Part shown: positions 9,778 through 17,942 of the stretch, piece after piece | How positions within the stretch are numbered: the stretch's first letter is position 1 | Layout: each line of letters begins with the position of its first letter | Made by a program: the position numbers and the translations under genes | Source: an uncultured Propionivibrio sp. | GTDB taxonomy: Bacteria > Pseudomonadota > Gammaproteobacteria > Burkholderiales > Rhodocyclaceae | Direction: 5' to 3' | DNA length: 22,639 bases | Assembly (NCBI GenBank): GCA_938040985.1 | Contig: CALHZD010000077.1 | Location: forward strand, 1-22,639 | The notes under the pieces: model-generated | The model's database searches: none | Told to the model about the DNA's origin: nothing | The model's input: only the letters and a program-made list of their open reading frames with translations

Positions 9778-10471
9778 CAGCATTACAACCCGTATTTCCC
9801 GTCTGATTGCCGGCAGTGCGCATGCCTTGCTTGATCGTGCCGAGAATCTGGCGCCGGAAGCGTCGATGATGCAATCGATACGCGAAATCGAACAGGTTGC
9901 CGATGAGGTTCGCGGCGATTTGGGTCGGGCTGAAGCCGGAAAACACCTGGCATTGAGCCAGATGGCGCGCCTGAACGCCGAACATGAAACACTCTCAGCC
10001 CAGATTGACGCCGCCTTGGCAAACGGCCGTGAAGATCTGGCGCGGACGGCGATTGGTCGCCAGGCGGATATTGAAGATTTGCTGCCTGTGTTGCAGAAAA
10101 ATTTCGATGAGCAGTCTGACCAGGCAAAAGAGCTGGAGAGTTATGTCGTTGCGCTGCTTGCCAAAAAACGTGAATTGGAACAACTGCTTGCCGATTATCA
10201 TGCGCGTCTGGGCCGTGCGCCTTCAGCGGCGGATGTTGCGGAAACCCATGATGACGGATACGGGCGTCAGATGCGCGCGGACGGCGCGGCGGCTTCATTT
10301 GGCCGGGTATTGGCGCGTCAGACGGGAGCGACCGGGCTGACCTCCGGGCTGGTGGGCGATGCGGGCAGACTCAAGGAAATTGCCGAACTGCAACGTGAGC
10401 ACCGAATCAGTGAGCGTCTGGCAACGATCAAGGCGGCCAAGGCGCTGCCGGATGCGTCTGTGCCGGATTGA
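9770..10471 (+). CDS. pspA: Phage shock protein A (PspA/IM30 family)
   Basis: A 233-residue PspA/IM30 (ESCRT-III-like) protein. These peripheral inner-membrane proteins polymerise on stressed membranes and help keep the proton-motive force. The sequence is almost entirely helical and charged, opening with the amphipathic segment SITTRISRLIAGSAHALLDRAE. The family block SMMQSIREIEQVADEVRGDL follows, then a long coiled coil to about residue 145 and a short C-terminal helical part. The ATG at 9770 has AAGGAG 7 nt upstream; an in-frame ATG at 9740 is rejected because it lies deep in the preceding gene and lacks this site. No PspF, PspB or PspC is in the window. Linkage to yqiJ and yqiK suggests a PspA branch tied to flotillin rather than the classical psp operon. 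Confidence 0.93.
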   Translation: MADSITTRISRLIAGSAHALLDRAENLAPEASMMQSIREIEQVADEVRGDLGRAEAGKHLALSQMARLNAEHETLSAQIDAALANGREDLARTAIGRQADIEDLLPVLQKNFDEQSDQAKELESYVVALLAKKRELEQLLADYHARLGRAPSAADVAETHDDGYGRQMRADGAAASFGRVLARQTGATGLTSGLVGDAGRLKEIAELQREHRISERLATIKAAKALPDASVPD

Positions 10472-10488
10472 CCTGACCGGAAGTTGCG

Positions 10489-11127
10489 ATGGAACTCTTT
10501 TTTGTACCGCAATCCTGGCCTTTTCTGCTGGCGCTCATGTTGTTGATTGCCCTGGCAGTGATCGAGGGGCTGGCGCTATTGCTTGGCTTCAGCCTTTCGG
10601 GCTGGCTCGACGAGCTGATCCCCGATCCATCGGTGGGTGAGAGCGCCGGCTTTTTCGACGCATGGCTTGGCTGGCTGCATGTTGGCAAGGTGCCGGTGTT
10701 AATTATTTTCGCCATCTTGCTGACGGCATTCTCGGTACTTGGTTTTGTGCTCAATGGCCTCGTTCAGGCATTGTTTGGCTTCTATTTGCCGAGTTTCGTC
10801 GCGGCGGTCGCCGCCTTTTGCGGCGCCCTGCCGGTTGTGCGGATTTCTGCCGCAGCCATTGCCCGCCTCGTCCCCTACGACGAAAGTAGCGCCGAGCCGC
10901 TGGAAAATCTGGTCGGGCATGTGGCGGTCATCATCAACGGCACGGCGCGCAAAGGGTATCCTGCGCAGGCGCGGGTCAAAAATGCACACGGCCGGACGCT
11001 CTATGTCCATGTCGAGCCGGATGGCGAAGATGTTTCGCTCAATTCCGGTGAATCGGTGCTGCTGGTCAAACAGATTTCCGGTTCGCGTTTTCTGGCGATT
11101 GCCAATCCGCATCCGGAGTTGTTGTAA
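10489..11127 (+). CDS. yqiJ: YqiJ family inner-membrane protein (OB-fold)
   Basis: A 212-residue protein of the YqiJ family, related to the NfeD-type partners of flotillins. Three hydrophobic segments are visible: about residues 10-30 (PFLLALMLLIALAVIEGLAL), 65-85 (KVPVLIIFAILLTAFSVLGF) and 95-120. A soluble C-terminal domain follows (about 135-212) with GHVAVIINGTARKGYPAQAR, which fits the OB-fold seen in this family. It lies 17 nt after pspA and 58 nt before the flotillin gene yqiK, its usual partner. The start ATG has GGAAG 5 nt upstream. The role is inferred: it probably assembles with YqiK in membrane microdomains. Confidence 0.9.
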   Translation: MELFFVPQSWPFLLALMLLIALAVIEGLALLLGFSLSGWLDELIPDPSVGESAGFFDAWLGWLHVGKVPVLIIFAILLTAFSVLGFVLNGLVQALFGFYLPSFVAAVAAFCGALPVVRISAAAIARLVPYDESSAEPLENLVGHVAVIINGTARKGYPAQARVKNAHGRTLYVHVEPDGEDVSLNSGESVLLVKQISGSRFLAIANPHPELL

Positions 11128-11185
11128 AACCACTGATGCAGGGAAATTTGCATTGATTTCATAACCAGTTTTTAAGGGAGCTATG

Positions 11186-12853
11186 ATGAATCTCGTTACG
11201 ATCGTTGTCCTGGCCGTCTCCATTCTCGTCGGTCTGCTGCTTGTCGGTTTAGTGCTTTCGCGCCTTTATCAGCGTGCTTCGAAGGAGCTGGCTTTTGTGC
11301 GGACGGGGCTGGGCGGACAAAAGGTCGTCATGGACGGCGGCGCCATTGTGCTTCCGGTCTTCCATGAGATCGTGCACATCAATATGAATACCCTCAAGCT
11401 CGAAGCGTCCCGCGCCGGAGCGGACAGCCTGATTACGCTTGATCGTCTGCGTGTCGACGCCGTTGCCGCCTTCTTCGTGCGTGTCATCCCCAGTTCGGAA
11501 GGCGTTGCCAATGCAGCGCAAACGCTGGGGCAACGAACCATGGCGCCCAATTCGCTGAAGGAGCTGGTCGAAGACAAGTTTGTCGATGCGCTGCGCGCCG
11601 CGGCGGTTTCAATGAGCATGCACCAGTTGCTCGACAAGCGCGCCGATTTCATTCAGGCGGTGCAGAATGCCGTCTCCGAGGATTTGCTGAAAAATGGCCT
11701 GGAACTTGAATCGGTCAGCCTGACACGTCTTGATCAGACACCGATCAAATTCTTTGATGCCCAGAACGCTTTTGATGCCGAAGGCCTGACCAAGCTGACG
11801 CAACAGACGCAGCAACGTGCCAAGGAGCGCAACGAAATCGAACAGGATACGTCGGTGGCGATCGCCCAGAAAAACTACGAGGCGACCCAGCTCAAGCTCA
11901 ATATCGAAAAAGAAGAGACGTTTGCCACCTTGCAGCAGCAACAAGAGGTGGCAGAGCGCCATGCCCAGCAGGCGGCTGAAGTGGCGGCGGTGACGGCGCA
12001 GCGCGAGCGCGAGGCGAAGCAGGCCAAGATCGACGCCGAGCGTTTGGTGCAGGAGGCGGAGGTCGAAAAGGATCGTGCGGTTCAGCAGCGCCAGATCGAG
12101 GCCGACCGCGAAGTGAAGGTGGCGAAGATCGAACAGGAAAAGCGGACGACGCTTGCCGATCAGGACAAACTGATTTCTATCGCCGAGAAATCGAAGGCGC
12201 AGTCTGAGGCCGAAAAGCAGGCCAATGAAGCGCGCGCTTTGGCCGCGCGCGCCGAGGAAGAGGTTAAGACGGCGCGCGAAGTGGCGATTGCCGAGCGCGA
12301 AAGGCAGATTGCTATCGTTGCCGCCGAGCAGACGGCGCAACAGGGCGCCATCGGCATTCGCATTGCAGCCGAGGCGGAAAAAGATGCCGCAGAAAATCAT
12401 GCCGAGGCGGTCAAGATCAAAGCCGAAGCGCAGCAGGTTCAGTATCAGGTCGAGGCCAACGGCATCGAAATGCGCAATGCCGCACTGAATACGCTGGCGG
12501 CCGAGCAGATTGCCATGCAAATCAAGATGAAGCTACTCGATGCCTTGCCCGGAATCATTATGGCGTCGGTGAAGCCGATGGAAAAAATCGACGGTATCAA
12601 GATTGTCCAGGTCGACGGCCTGAATCGTGGCGGCCGTGGCGCGGCGGGCGAGGCGGCTTCTACCGGCAGCGGCAATCTTGCCGAGCAGGCGGTTTCGGCG
12701 GCGTTGGCTTATCGTGCGCAGCAGCCGATTCTCGATGCCGTATTAGGCGAGATCGGCATGAAAGGCGGCGATCTCAATGGTCTGGTTGAGGCGGTGCGCC
12801 AAGAGATTGCACCATCGCCCAAGGAAGACAATTCACCGTCAAAGAAACGCTAG
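11186..12853 (+). CDS. yqiK: Flotillin family protein YqiK
   Basis: A flotillin/SPFH-domain protein of 555 residues, close to E. coli YqiK (553). An N-terminal membrane segment (about residues 3-25, LVTIVVLAVSILVGLLLVGL) is followed by the SPFH/band-7 domain to about residue 200. Next comes a long Ala/Glu/Lys-rich coiled coil (about 205-430) with the repeated AEA pattern of flotillins, and then a C-terminal oligomerisation region. Flotillins scaffold ordered membrane domains. Two adjacent ATGs occur (11183, 11186); the second gives a 5-nt gap from AAGGGAG and is preferred. It is the last gene of the PspA cluster and is followed by a hairpin with a short T run. Confidence 0.93.
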   Translation: MNLVTIVVLAVSILVGLLLVGLVLSRLYQRASKELAFVRTGLGGQKVVMDGGAIVLPVFHEIVHINMNTLKLEASRAGADSLITLDRLRVDAVAAFFVRVIPSSEGVANAAQTLGQRTMAPNSLKELVEDKFVDALRAAAVSMSMHQLLDKRADFIQAVQNAVSEDLLKNGLELESVSLTRLDQTPIKFFDAQNAFDAEGLTKLTQQTQQRAKERNEIEQDTSVAIAQKNYEATQLKLNIEKEETFATLQQQQEVAERHAQQAAEVAAVTAQREREAKQAKIDAERLVQEAEVEKDRAVQQRQIEADREVKVAKIEQEKRTTLADQDKLISIAEKSKAQSEAEKQANEARALAARAEEEVKTAREVAIAERERQIAIVAAEQTAQQGAIGIRIAAEAEKDAAENHAEAVKIKAEAQQVQYQVEANGIEMRNAALNTLAAEQIAMQIKMKLLDALPGIIMASVKPMEKIDGIKIVQVDGLNRGGRGAAGEAASTGSGNLAEQAVSAALAYRAQQPILDAVLGEIGMKGGDLNGLVEAVRQEIAPSPKEDNSPSKKR

Positions 12854-12915
12854 AAGCAATGTAGGCTCGGATAGGATGTCCATGCTGTCCGGCGAAATTG
12901 CAGAAACTTTGCGCC

Positions 12916-12939
12916 CACGCCGTTTTTTCCGGCGTGTTT
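12916..12939 (+). terminator. Possible terminator after yqiK
   Basis: CACGCCG and CGGCGTG form a perfect 7-bp stem around TTTTTTC, followed by only three Ts. It lies 62 nt after the yqiK stop and before the glycosyltransferase start. The weak T tract makes efficient intrinsic termination uncertain. Confidence 0.4.
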
Positions 12940-12981
12940 GCCGAAATATCGCCGGCAATCGCCAAGCTGGCCGACCGTTGA

Positions 12982-14595
12982 ATGAAGAAAGCTAAAGCAA
13001 TCACTTTTTTTGGTGCGCCGTGGTACGGGCTGGCTGGTTTGCTGGCTTTCCGCCTGTGGTTTTCGGCCGTGTTGCCGATGACAGGCGACGAGGCGTATTT
13101 CGTGCTCTGGGGGGAGCATCCAGCGGGCGGATATTATGATCATCCGCCCATGGTCGGCTGGTGGATGAGCGCTTTGCTGGCGCTGTCGCGCGCAGAGTGG
13201 GCGCTGCGCCTGCCTTCGGCGCTGCTGCCCGTGCTGCTGGCCTGGGGAGGCTGGCATCTGGCGCGCCCGTGGGGCGATGCGCGGGCAAATCTTGCCGCCT
13301 GGCTGGTATTGCTGCAACCGGCGAATGTCTGGAACGTACTGATAACCACCGACACGCCGGTCGTTCTGTTCTCGCTGCTGTCGATGCTGGCGTATGTTAC
13401 AGCGCTGCGCTGCGCTGCGCGCCGGACATACCGGGCAATTGGCGCAAATGGCGCGGCGATTGCCTGGCAGGCGGTGGCAGGCGGCCTGTTGGGACTGGCC
13501 TTTCTCGGCAAGTACTTTGCGGCGCTGCTGGGCGTCGCCTATGCTTTTCATATTGTGTTTCGCCGTCGCGATCGAGGGCGCTGGCTGGGCTTTCTGGCCA
13601 TATTGGCCGCTGCGCTGCCCGCGCCGATCTACAACCTCTGGTGGAACAGCGGGCATTGCTGGGCCAATCTCCTGTTCAATTTCATCAATCGGCAAACGAA
13701 TGTCGGGCTGAATCTGATCAGTCCGGCGCTCTATCTCGTTTCCGTGCTGTATCTGGCGACGCCGTGGGTCATTTGGGTGATCTGGCGGCAACGTCGCGCA
13801 TTGCAGGCCGTCTGCACGCTAGATGGAGTGGCGGATGCCCGGGACGTCCCAGATGCGGCGGACGCCAAAGGTGCGCCATTCTGGCTGGCGTTGGCGCCCC
13901 TGGTCATTTTTGCCGCGATGTCGCTGTTTCGCAAAGTGGGCCTGCACTGGCTGCTGGCGTTTATGCCGCTCCTGGCGGTGCTGGCGGCGCTCATTGCGCC
14001 GGACGCGGGGAAAAGACGTTTGTTGCGCTGGTCAGCCGCTTTTGCCGGGCTGCATATGCTGGTTTTTGCGGCCATCATGCTGGCGCCGCTCCAGCTCTGG
14101 CAAAAGACGAAATGGTACGACGGCATGGTGCTGGCCGCGCGCAGCGATGCGCTTCTCGAGCGCCTGGCGCCCTATGCGCATGAGTATCTGTTCGCCACGG
14201 ATGGTTATTCCTCAGCGGCCACGCTGGCCTACCACGCGGGGCGTCATTTCGCCGTGTTCGGCGAAGGCTCGGTTTATGCGCGTCAGGATGATTTCGTGAC
14301 CGACTGGCGCGCGCAACAGGGACGCAATGTGCTCATCCTGCGCAAAAGCGCGCCGCCGCCGGAAGACTATGCGCCGTACTTTCGTCAGGTCACGGTACAC
14401 GATTTCACTGTGCTCGGTGCGCGCTACTGGATGGTTCTGGGGCAGGGGTTCGATTATCCGGCCTATCATAGCCGCGTGCTGCGGCGAATCCGCGAGCGCT
14501 TTTACCGCATTCCCGAATGGCTGCCGACCCGCGGATGCGATTTTTGCGCGCGTTACTTTCCGGATGAAGCGGGTTGCCGCCAGTCCGGCCGTTGA
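12982..14595 (+). CDS. GT39 family membrane glycosyltransferase (ArnT/PMT-like)
   Basis: A 537-residue polytopic inner-membrane protein of the ArnT/protein mannosyltransferase superfamily, which moves a sugar from a polyprenyl-phosphate donor to lipid A, glycans or proteins. The diagnostic loop is present after the first membrane segment: LPMTGDEAYFVLWG (Asp36-Glu37, expected catalytic/metal site), then GYYDHPPMVGWW at about 50-61. About ten further hydrophobic segments follow, and the C-terminal 130 residues form a periplasmic soluble part. ArnT itself cannot be claimed: the sugar and acceptor are unknown and no arn genes are nearby. The start lacks a strong ribosome-binding site, so translation may be weak or the start may differ. 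It converges with the adenosyltransferase gene, with 31 bp between stops. Confidence 0.88.
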   Translation: MKKAKAITFFGAPWYGLAGLLAFRLWFSAVLPMTGDEAYFVLWGEHPAGGYYDHPPMVGWWMSALLALSRAEWALRLPSALLPVLLAWGGWHLARPWGDARANLAAWLVLLQPANVWNVLITTDTPVVLFSLLSMLAYVTALRCAARRTYRAIGANGAAIAWQAVAGGLLGLAFLGKYFAALLGVAYAFHIVFRRRDRGRWLGFLAILAAALPAPIYNLWWNSGHCWANLLFNFINRQTNVGLNLISPALYLVSVLYLATPWVIWVIWRQRRALQAVCTLDGVADARDVPDAADAKGAPFWLALAPLVIFAAMSLFRKVGLHWLLAFMPLLAVLAALIAPDAGKRRLLRWSAAFAGLHMLVFAAIMLAPLQLWQKTKWYDGMVLAARSDALLERLAPYAHEYLFATDGYSSAATLAYHAGRHFAVFGEGSVYARQDDFVTDWRAQQGRNVLILRKSAPPPEDYAPYFRQVTVHDFTVLGARYWMVLGQGFDYPAYHSRVLRRIRERFYRIPEWLPTRGCDFCARYFPDEAGCRQSGR

Positions 14596-14626
14596 ACCGG
14601 CCGGCGGCTTGGGTGCTGTGTCGCCG

Positions 14627-15187
14627 TTATGGTTTGGCGGCGGGCTTGTGCTGGACCCAGAGCACATCGCCGCGGCCGGACGCCCGGTTCAGCGTGCGAC
14701 CGATGATGAACATCAGATCGGACAGGCGGTTGAGGTATTTGCGCGCGTATTCGGAAAGCGGCTCGTTGTTACCGAGACTGACGACGCGGCGCTCAACGCG
14801 GCGGCAAACCGAGCGGACAAGGTGTGCCAGCGCTGCGGCGCGCGTGCCGCCGGGCAGAATGAATTCTTTGAGCGGCGGCAGTTCGGCGTTAAAGTCAGCG
14901 ACTAGTTGTTCGAGGCGCAGAATGTGCGTTTCGCCGATGGTGGCATAGCCGGGAATGGAGATTTCGCCGCCCAGATCAAACAGGTCGTTCTGCACTTGCA
15001 GCAAGGGCTGGCGGATGGCTTCCGGCAGATCTTCGGCAAGCAGTACGCCCAGCGTCGAGTTGAGTTCATCGACCTCGCCGATGACGTCGATGCGCTGGCA
15101 GTCTTTGGGGACGCGCGACCCATCGCCGAGGCCAGTGGTGCCGGCATCGCCGGTACGGGTGACAATTTGTGAGAGACGGTTGCTCAT
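14627..15187 (-). CDS. Cob(I)alamin adenosyltransferase, PduO type
   Basis: A 186-residue ATP:cob(I)alamin adenosyltransferase of the PduO/MMAB family, which makes adenosylcobalamin from reduced B12 and ATP. The N-terminal ATP-binding motif TRTGDAGTTGLGDGSRVPK is intact (residues 10-28). The C-terminal signature is present as RRVERRV and NEPLSEYARKYLNRLSDLMF (about 130-160). Length matches the family. This type is unrelated to CobA/BtuR. It is transcribed alone on the minus strand and divergent from the PP2C gene. No cobalamin-dependent enzyme or cobalamin riboswitch is seen close by. The ribosome-binding site is weak (GGGAA about 8 nt upstream), but the N-terminus aligns well with the family. 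Confidence 0.95.
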   Translation of the reverse strand: MSNRLSQIVTRTGDAGTTGLGDGSRVPKDCQRIDVIGEVDELNSTLGVLLAEDLPEAIRQPLLQVQNDLFDLGGEISIPGYATIGETHILRLEQLVADFNAELPPLKEFILPGGTRAAALAHLVRSVCRRVERRVVSLGNNEPLSEYARKYLNRLSDLMFIIGRTLNRASGRGDVLWVQHKPAAKP

Positions 15188-15253
15188 AGGAGTATTCCCA
15201 AGGAAAATAGATGGAGGACGGTAGAAAAAAGCGGTGTCTCATACCGTGATCCG

Positions 15254-15259
15254 ATTATA
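15254..15259 (-). promoter_or_regulatory. Possible -10 box of the adenosyltransferase gene
   Basis: TATAAT on the minus strand, 67 nt upstream of the start codon. No TTGACA-like hexamer stands at the right distance; the inverted repeat at 15266-15283 occupies the -35 position, which would suit a regulated promoter. Confidence 0.35.
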
Positions 15260-15265
15260 GCGGAA

Positions 15266-15283
15266 GGTATCGGTGCGGATACC
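15266..15283. promoter_or_regulatory. Operator-like inverted repeat between divergent genes
   Basis: GGTATC-N6-GATACC, a perfect 6-bp inverted repeat, lies between the adenosyltransferase and PP2C genes. A further half-site-like ATACCG occurs at about 15241-15246. Position and symmetry suit binding by a dimeric regulator; which one is unknown. Confidence 0.35.
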
Positions 15284-15305
15284 GACTCGATGAATATGCA
15301 GGAAG

Positions 15306-16157
15306 ATGTTAAAAAAGCAGACGGCGATTAGTATTGATGCCTGCGTTGCGCAGCATCAGGGCGACCGCGCCGAACAACAGGATCGTGTGGCGCTGCTGTC
15401 GCACCCGAGCGGTGACGTCGTGCTGGCCGTTGTGGCGGATGGCATGGGCGGCCATGCGGGCGGGGCGCTTGCGGCACAGCAGGTGATCCATACGGCACGC
15501 GGCAATTTCGAGCGTTATTTTGTACGCCACGAATCCCCGCAGCAGCTGTTTGAGGCCAATATCAACGAAGCGCACATGCTGATCAAAGCCTTGCGCTTCG
15601 TCAATGAAAAAGACCCGCACAGCACGGCCGTGATGCTGCTGCTGCAAGCCAATAAGGCGACCTGGGCGCATTGTGGCGACAGCCGCCTCTACCATTTTCG
15701 CGGGAAGCGTCTGCTGTCCAGGACAACGGATCATTCTTATGTCGAATTTCTGGTGGCGAACGGTTTGCTTTCGCCGAACGAGGCGGAAAAACATCCCCGC
15801 CGCAATGTGCTTGTGACTTCGCTGGGCGGCGTTGAAGCGCCGTATATCGATTATGGAGAAGCGACCGATCTGCGCGCGGGAGATGCTTTTTTGCTGTGTT
15901 CGGACGGCCTCTGGGATCACTTTACGGACGCGGAGCTTGGCCTGGCCATCGCCAGGCTATCCGCGCGCAGGGCGTGTGATGCGCTGATTGCCCAGGCGAG
16001 GGTGCGAGCGCAGGGCGTCGGTGACAATGTCTCGGTGGCGGTGCTCAAATTGGTGGGGAATCCGTCGCCCGCACGCCCGGCGGACTCCCGCAAACGCAGG
16101 GGAACTTCCAAATCTTCCAGGCGGCATAAACCGGTAGCGCGAAATAATCCGAAATAA
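15306..16157 (+). CDS. PP2C-family serine/threonine protein phosphatase
   Basis: A 283-residue cytoplasmic PPM/PP2C phosphatase of the bacterial Stp/PrpC type. The metal-binding motifs are present: Asp45-Gly46 in VVADGMGGHAGG, GDSR at 124-127, LLCSDGLWD with Asp200, and GDN at 239-241. The usual N-terminal R..NED motif appears in altered form as DRAEQQD (Asp26). A basic, Ser/Lys/Arg-rich tail of about 35 residues follows the domain. Such phosphatases usually pair with a Hanks-type kinase, but no kinase gene is in the window, so the partner is elsewhere or absent. AGGAAG almost touches the ATG, a short spacing. It converges with rhlE. Confidence 0.92.
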   Translation: MLKKQTAISIDACVAQHQGDRAEQQDRVALLSHPSGDVVLAVVADGMGGHAGGALAAQQVIHTARGNFERYFVRHESPQQLFEANINEAHMLIKALRFVNEKDPHSTAVMLLLQANKATWAHCGDSRLYHFRGKRLLSRTTDHSYVEFLVANGLLSPNEAEKHPRRNVLVTSLGGVEAPYIDYGEATDLRAGDAFLLCSDGLWDHFTDAELGLAIARLSARRACDALIAQARVRAQGVGDNVSVAVLKLVGNPSPARPADSRKRRGTSKSSRRHKPVARNNPK

Positions 16158-16308
16158 GCGGAAGATCGCCGGCCGGGATAGCTGGAAAAGGCGGGAAAAA
16201 TAACCTTGCGAAGCGGCTCTGCCCCTGGCTGCTGGGGAAATGCCACGGTCGGAACGGCGCAGTGTCCGGCCGCCGTCAATCTCGCCGGTTTGATTATTGG
16301 CCGGAATT

Positions 16309-17769
16309 TTAGTTGGAATTTTGACCGGAATTGGCCTTCTTGGGCGAGCGTTGACCGCCCAATAGCGCGGCGAGCGGTTTGCGCTTCCGGTCAAAACCGG
16401 GGGCGGCGGATGCCCGTGTTTGCCCGGCGGCCGACGGTGCGCTCTGCCTAGGTTCGTAGGGTTTGCTGAAGTCAAAGCCGTCGGGAGCGATCGTGCTGGT
16501 CGGCGCTGGTGTTCCGGATGCCTTGATCGCGCGGCGCCCGCGCGTCGATACTGGGGCGGATGCTTCATGACCGGCCGTGCGCGGCGAGCGTTTTTTCTTT
16601 CCGCTCGGCGGGTATTCATAGTCCTCATCCGGTTCATAACCGGGAATGATGATCTGCTCGATGGGCTTTTTGATGAGCTTTTCGATGTCGATGAGATAAC
16701 GCACCTCATCGGCCGTGACCAGGGAAACGGCGGTGCCGTGCTTGCCGGCGCGCCCGGTGCGGCCGATGCGGTGGATATAGTCTTCGGGCGTATGCGGCAG
16801 CTCGTAGTTGATGACATGCGGCAGATCGTCAATATCCAGCCCGCGGGCGGCAACGTCGGTGGCGACGAGTACGTGCGTCGTGCCTTCCTTGAAGGATTCG
16901 AGCGCTTTCAGGCGATCGGTCTGGCTCTTGTTTCCGTGGATCGAATCGGCGGCGATGCCGGCCCGCTGAAGTTCCCGGGCAAGTCGGTTGGTCTCGATTT
17001 TCGTTCGTGTGAAGACCAGCACCTGCGTGAACTCTTTCGAACGCAGCAGTTTGACGAGCAGTGCGCGTTTGGCGGTGGCCGCGACTGGGTGCACGCGATG
17101 TTCGATGGTTTCCGATACCGTGTTGCGCTGTGCCACTTCGACCAGCGTCGGCATGCGGAGCATTTTATCGGCGAGCTTTTTGATTTCTTCCGAAAAAGTG
17201 GCCGAGAACAACAGGCTCTGCCGCTGCGCCGGCAGCAGCTTGATGATACGCGTGACATCGGGGATGAAGCCCATGTCGAGCATACGGTCGGCTTCGTCGA
17301 GCACCAGCGCCTGTACTTGGCCAAAATTCAGGCATTTTTGCTCGACCAGATCGAGCAGGCGGCCAGGAGTGGCGACAAGCACTTCGACCCCGCGGCGGAT
17401 TTCTTCGATCTGCGGCTTGATGTCGACACCGCCGAAAGTGCATAGACTGCGGATCGGCAAATATCTGGCGTAAGTCACGACAGACTCGTAGACCTGAATG
17501 GCCAGCTCGCGCGTCGGCGCAAGAATCAGCACACGTACGGGATGGCGCGCGGGTGAGGGGCTGCTGCTGGCGAAAGGCAGAATGCGTTGCAGAAGCGGCA
17601 GCGCAAATGCCGCTGTTTTTCCCGTGCCGGTCTGGGCGCCGCCCATGAGATCGCGTCCGGAAAGGACGATGGGGATGGCTTGCGCCTGGATCGGCGTCGG
17701 CTGCGTGTAACCTTCGTCGGAAATGGCTTTCAGGAGTTCTGGCGCGAGGCCGAGTTCATCAAACCGCAT
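16309..17769 (-). CDS. rhlE: DEAD-box ATP-dependent RNA helicase RhlE
   Basis: A 486-residue DEAD-box RNA helicase. In order: Q motif region FDELGLAPELLKAI...PTPIQ (residues 3-28), Walker A AQTGTGKT (45-52), PTRELA (85-90), TPGR (134-137), DEAD (158-161), SAT (189-191), ARGLDID (308-314) and HRIGRTGR (333-340). A disordered basic tail of about 110 residues follows, rich in Lys, Arg, Ser, Ala and Pro, as in RhlE proteins. RhlE helps ribosome assembly and RNA turnover. The ATG at 17769 gives the family's usual N-terminus (MRFDELGL); an in-frame ATG at 17862 would add 31 unconserved residues. It is divergent from the binding-protein gene, and the shared upstream region contains repeats. Confidence 0.95.
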   Translation of the reverse strand: MRFDELGLAPELLKAISDEGYTQPTPIQAQAIPIVLSGRDLMGGAQTGTGKTAAFALPLLQRILPFASSSPSPARHPVRVLILAPTRELAIQVYESVVTYARYLPIRSLCTFGGVDIKPQIEEIRRGVEVLVATPGRLLDLVEQKCLNFGQVQALVLDEADRMLDMGFIPDVTRIIKLLPAQRQSLLFSATFSEEIKKLADKMLRMPTLVEVAQRNTVSETIEHRVHPVAATAKRALLVKLLRSKEFTQVLVFTRTKIETNRLARELQRAGIAADSIHGNKSQTDRLKALESFKEGTTHVLVATDVAARGLDIDDLPHVINYELPHTPEDYIHRIGRTGRAGKHGTAVSLVTADEVRYLIDIEKLIKKPIEQIIIPGYEPDEDYEYPPSGKKKRSPRTAGHEASAPVSTRGRRAIKASGTPAPTSTIAPDGFDFSKPYEPRQSAPSAAGQTRASAAPGFDRKRKPLAALLGGQRSPKKANSGQNSN

Positions 17770-17800
17770 CGGGAGCGCCTGTAGGTAAATGATGCAAATA

Positions 17801-17844
17801 CATAGACATAGGCGATGGATTATACACGCATAGACATAGTGTAT
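17801..17844. promoter_or_regulatory. Direct and inverted repeats in the rhlE upstream region
   Basis: CATAGACATAG occurs at 17801-17811 and again at 17829-17839. ATACAC (17822-17827) and GTGTAT (17839-17844) form an inverted repeat with an 11-bp spacer. A minus-strand TATAAT (17819-17824), possibly the rhlE -10 box, lies between the direct repeats. The arrangement suggests a control site, perhaps for cold- or stress-regulated rhlE; no regulator is identified. Confidence 0.35.
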
Positions 17845-17885
17845 CCGGCTGGCGACGCACACGCCGCTGCTATGTCATTTGGGAG

Positions 17886-17914
17886 CGGACAAGCGATGCC
17901 TACGTACTTATAAT
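17886..17914 (+). promoter_or_regulatory. Sigma70-type promoter of the solute-binding protein gene
   Basis: CGGACA (four of six -35 bases) and a perfect TATAAT (-10) are 17 bp apart. Transcription would start near 17921, giving a leader of about 22 nt before the ATG at 17943, with AAGGA in between. Confidence 0.6.
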
Positions 17915-17942
17915 GACGACTTTCATTCTGAAGGAATAAAAA

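Noticed and set aside
15188..15305. Cobalamin riboswitch upstream of the adenosyltransferase gene
   Set aside because: The leader is too short and I see no B12-box-like sequence; only a small palindrome and a TATAAT are present.
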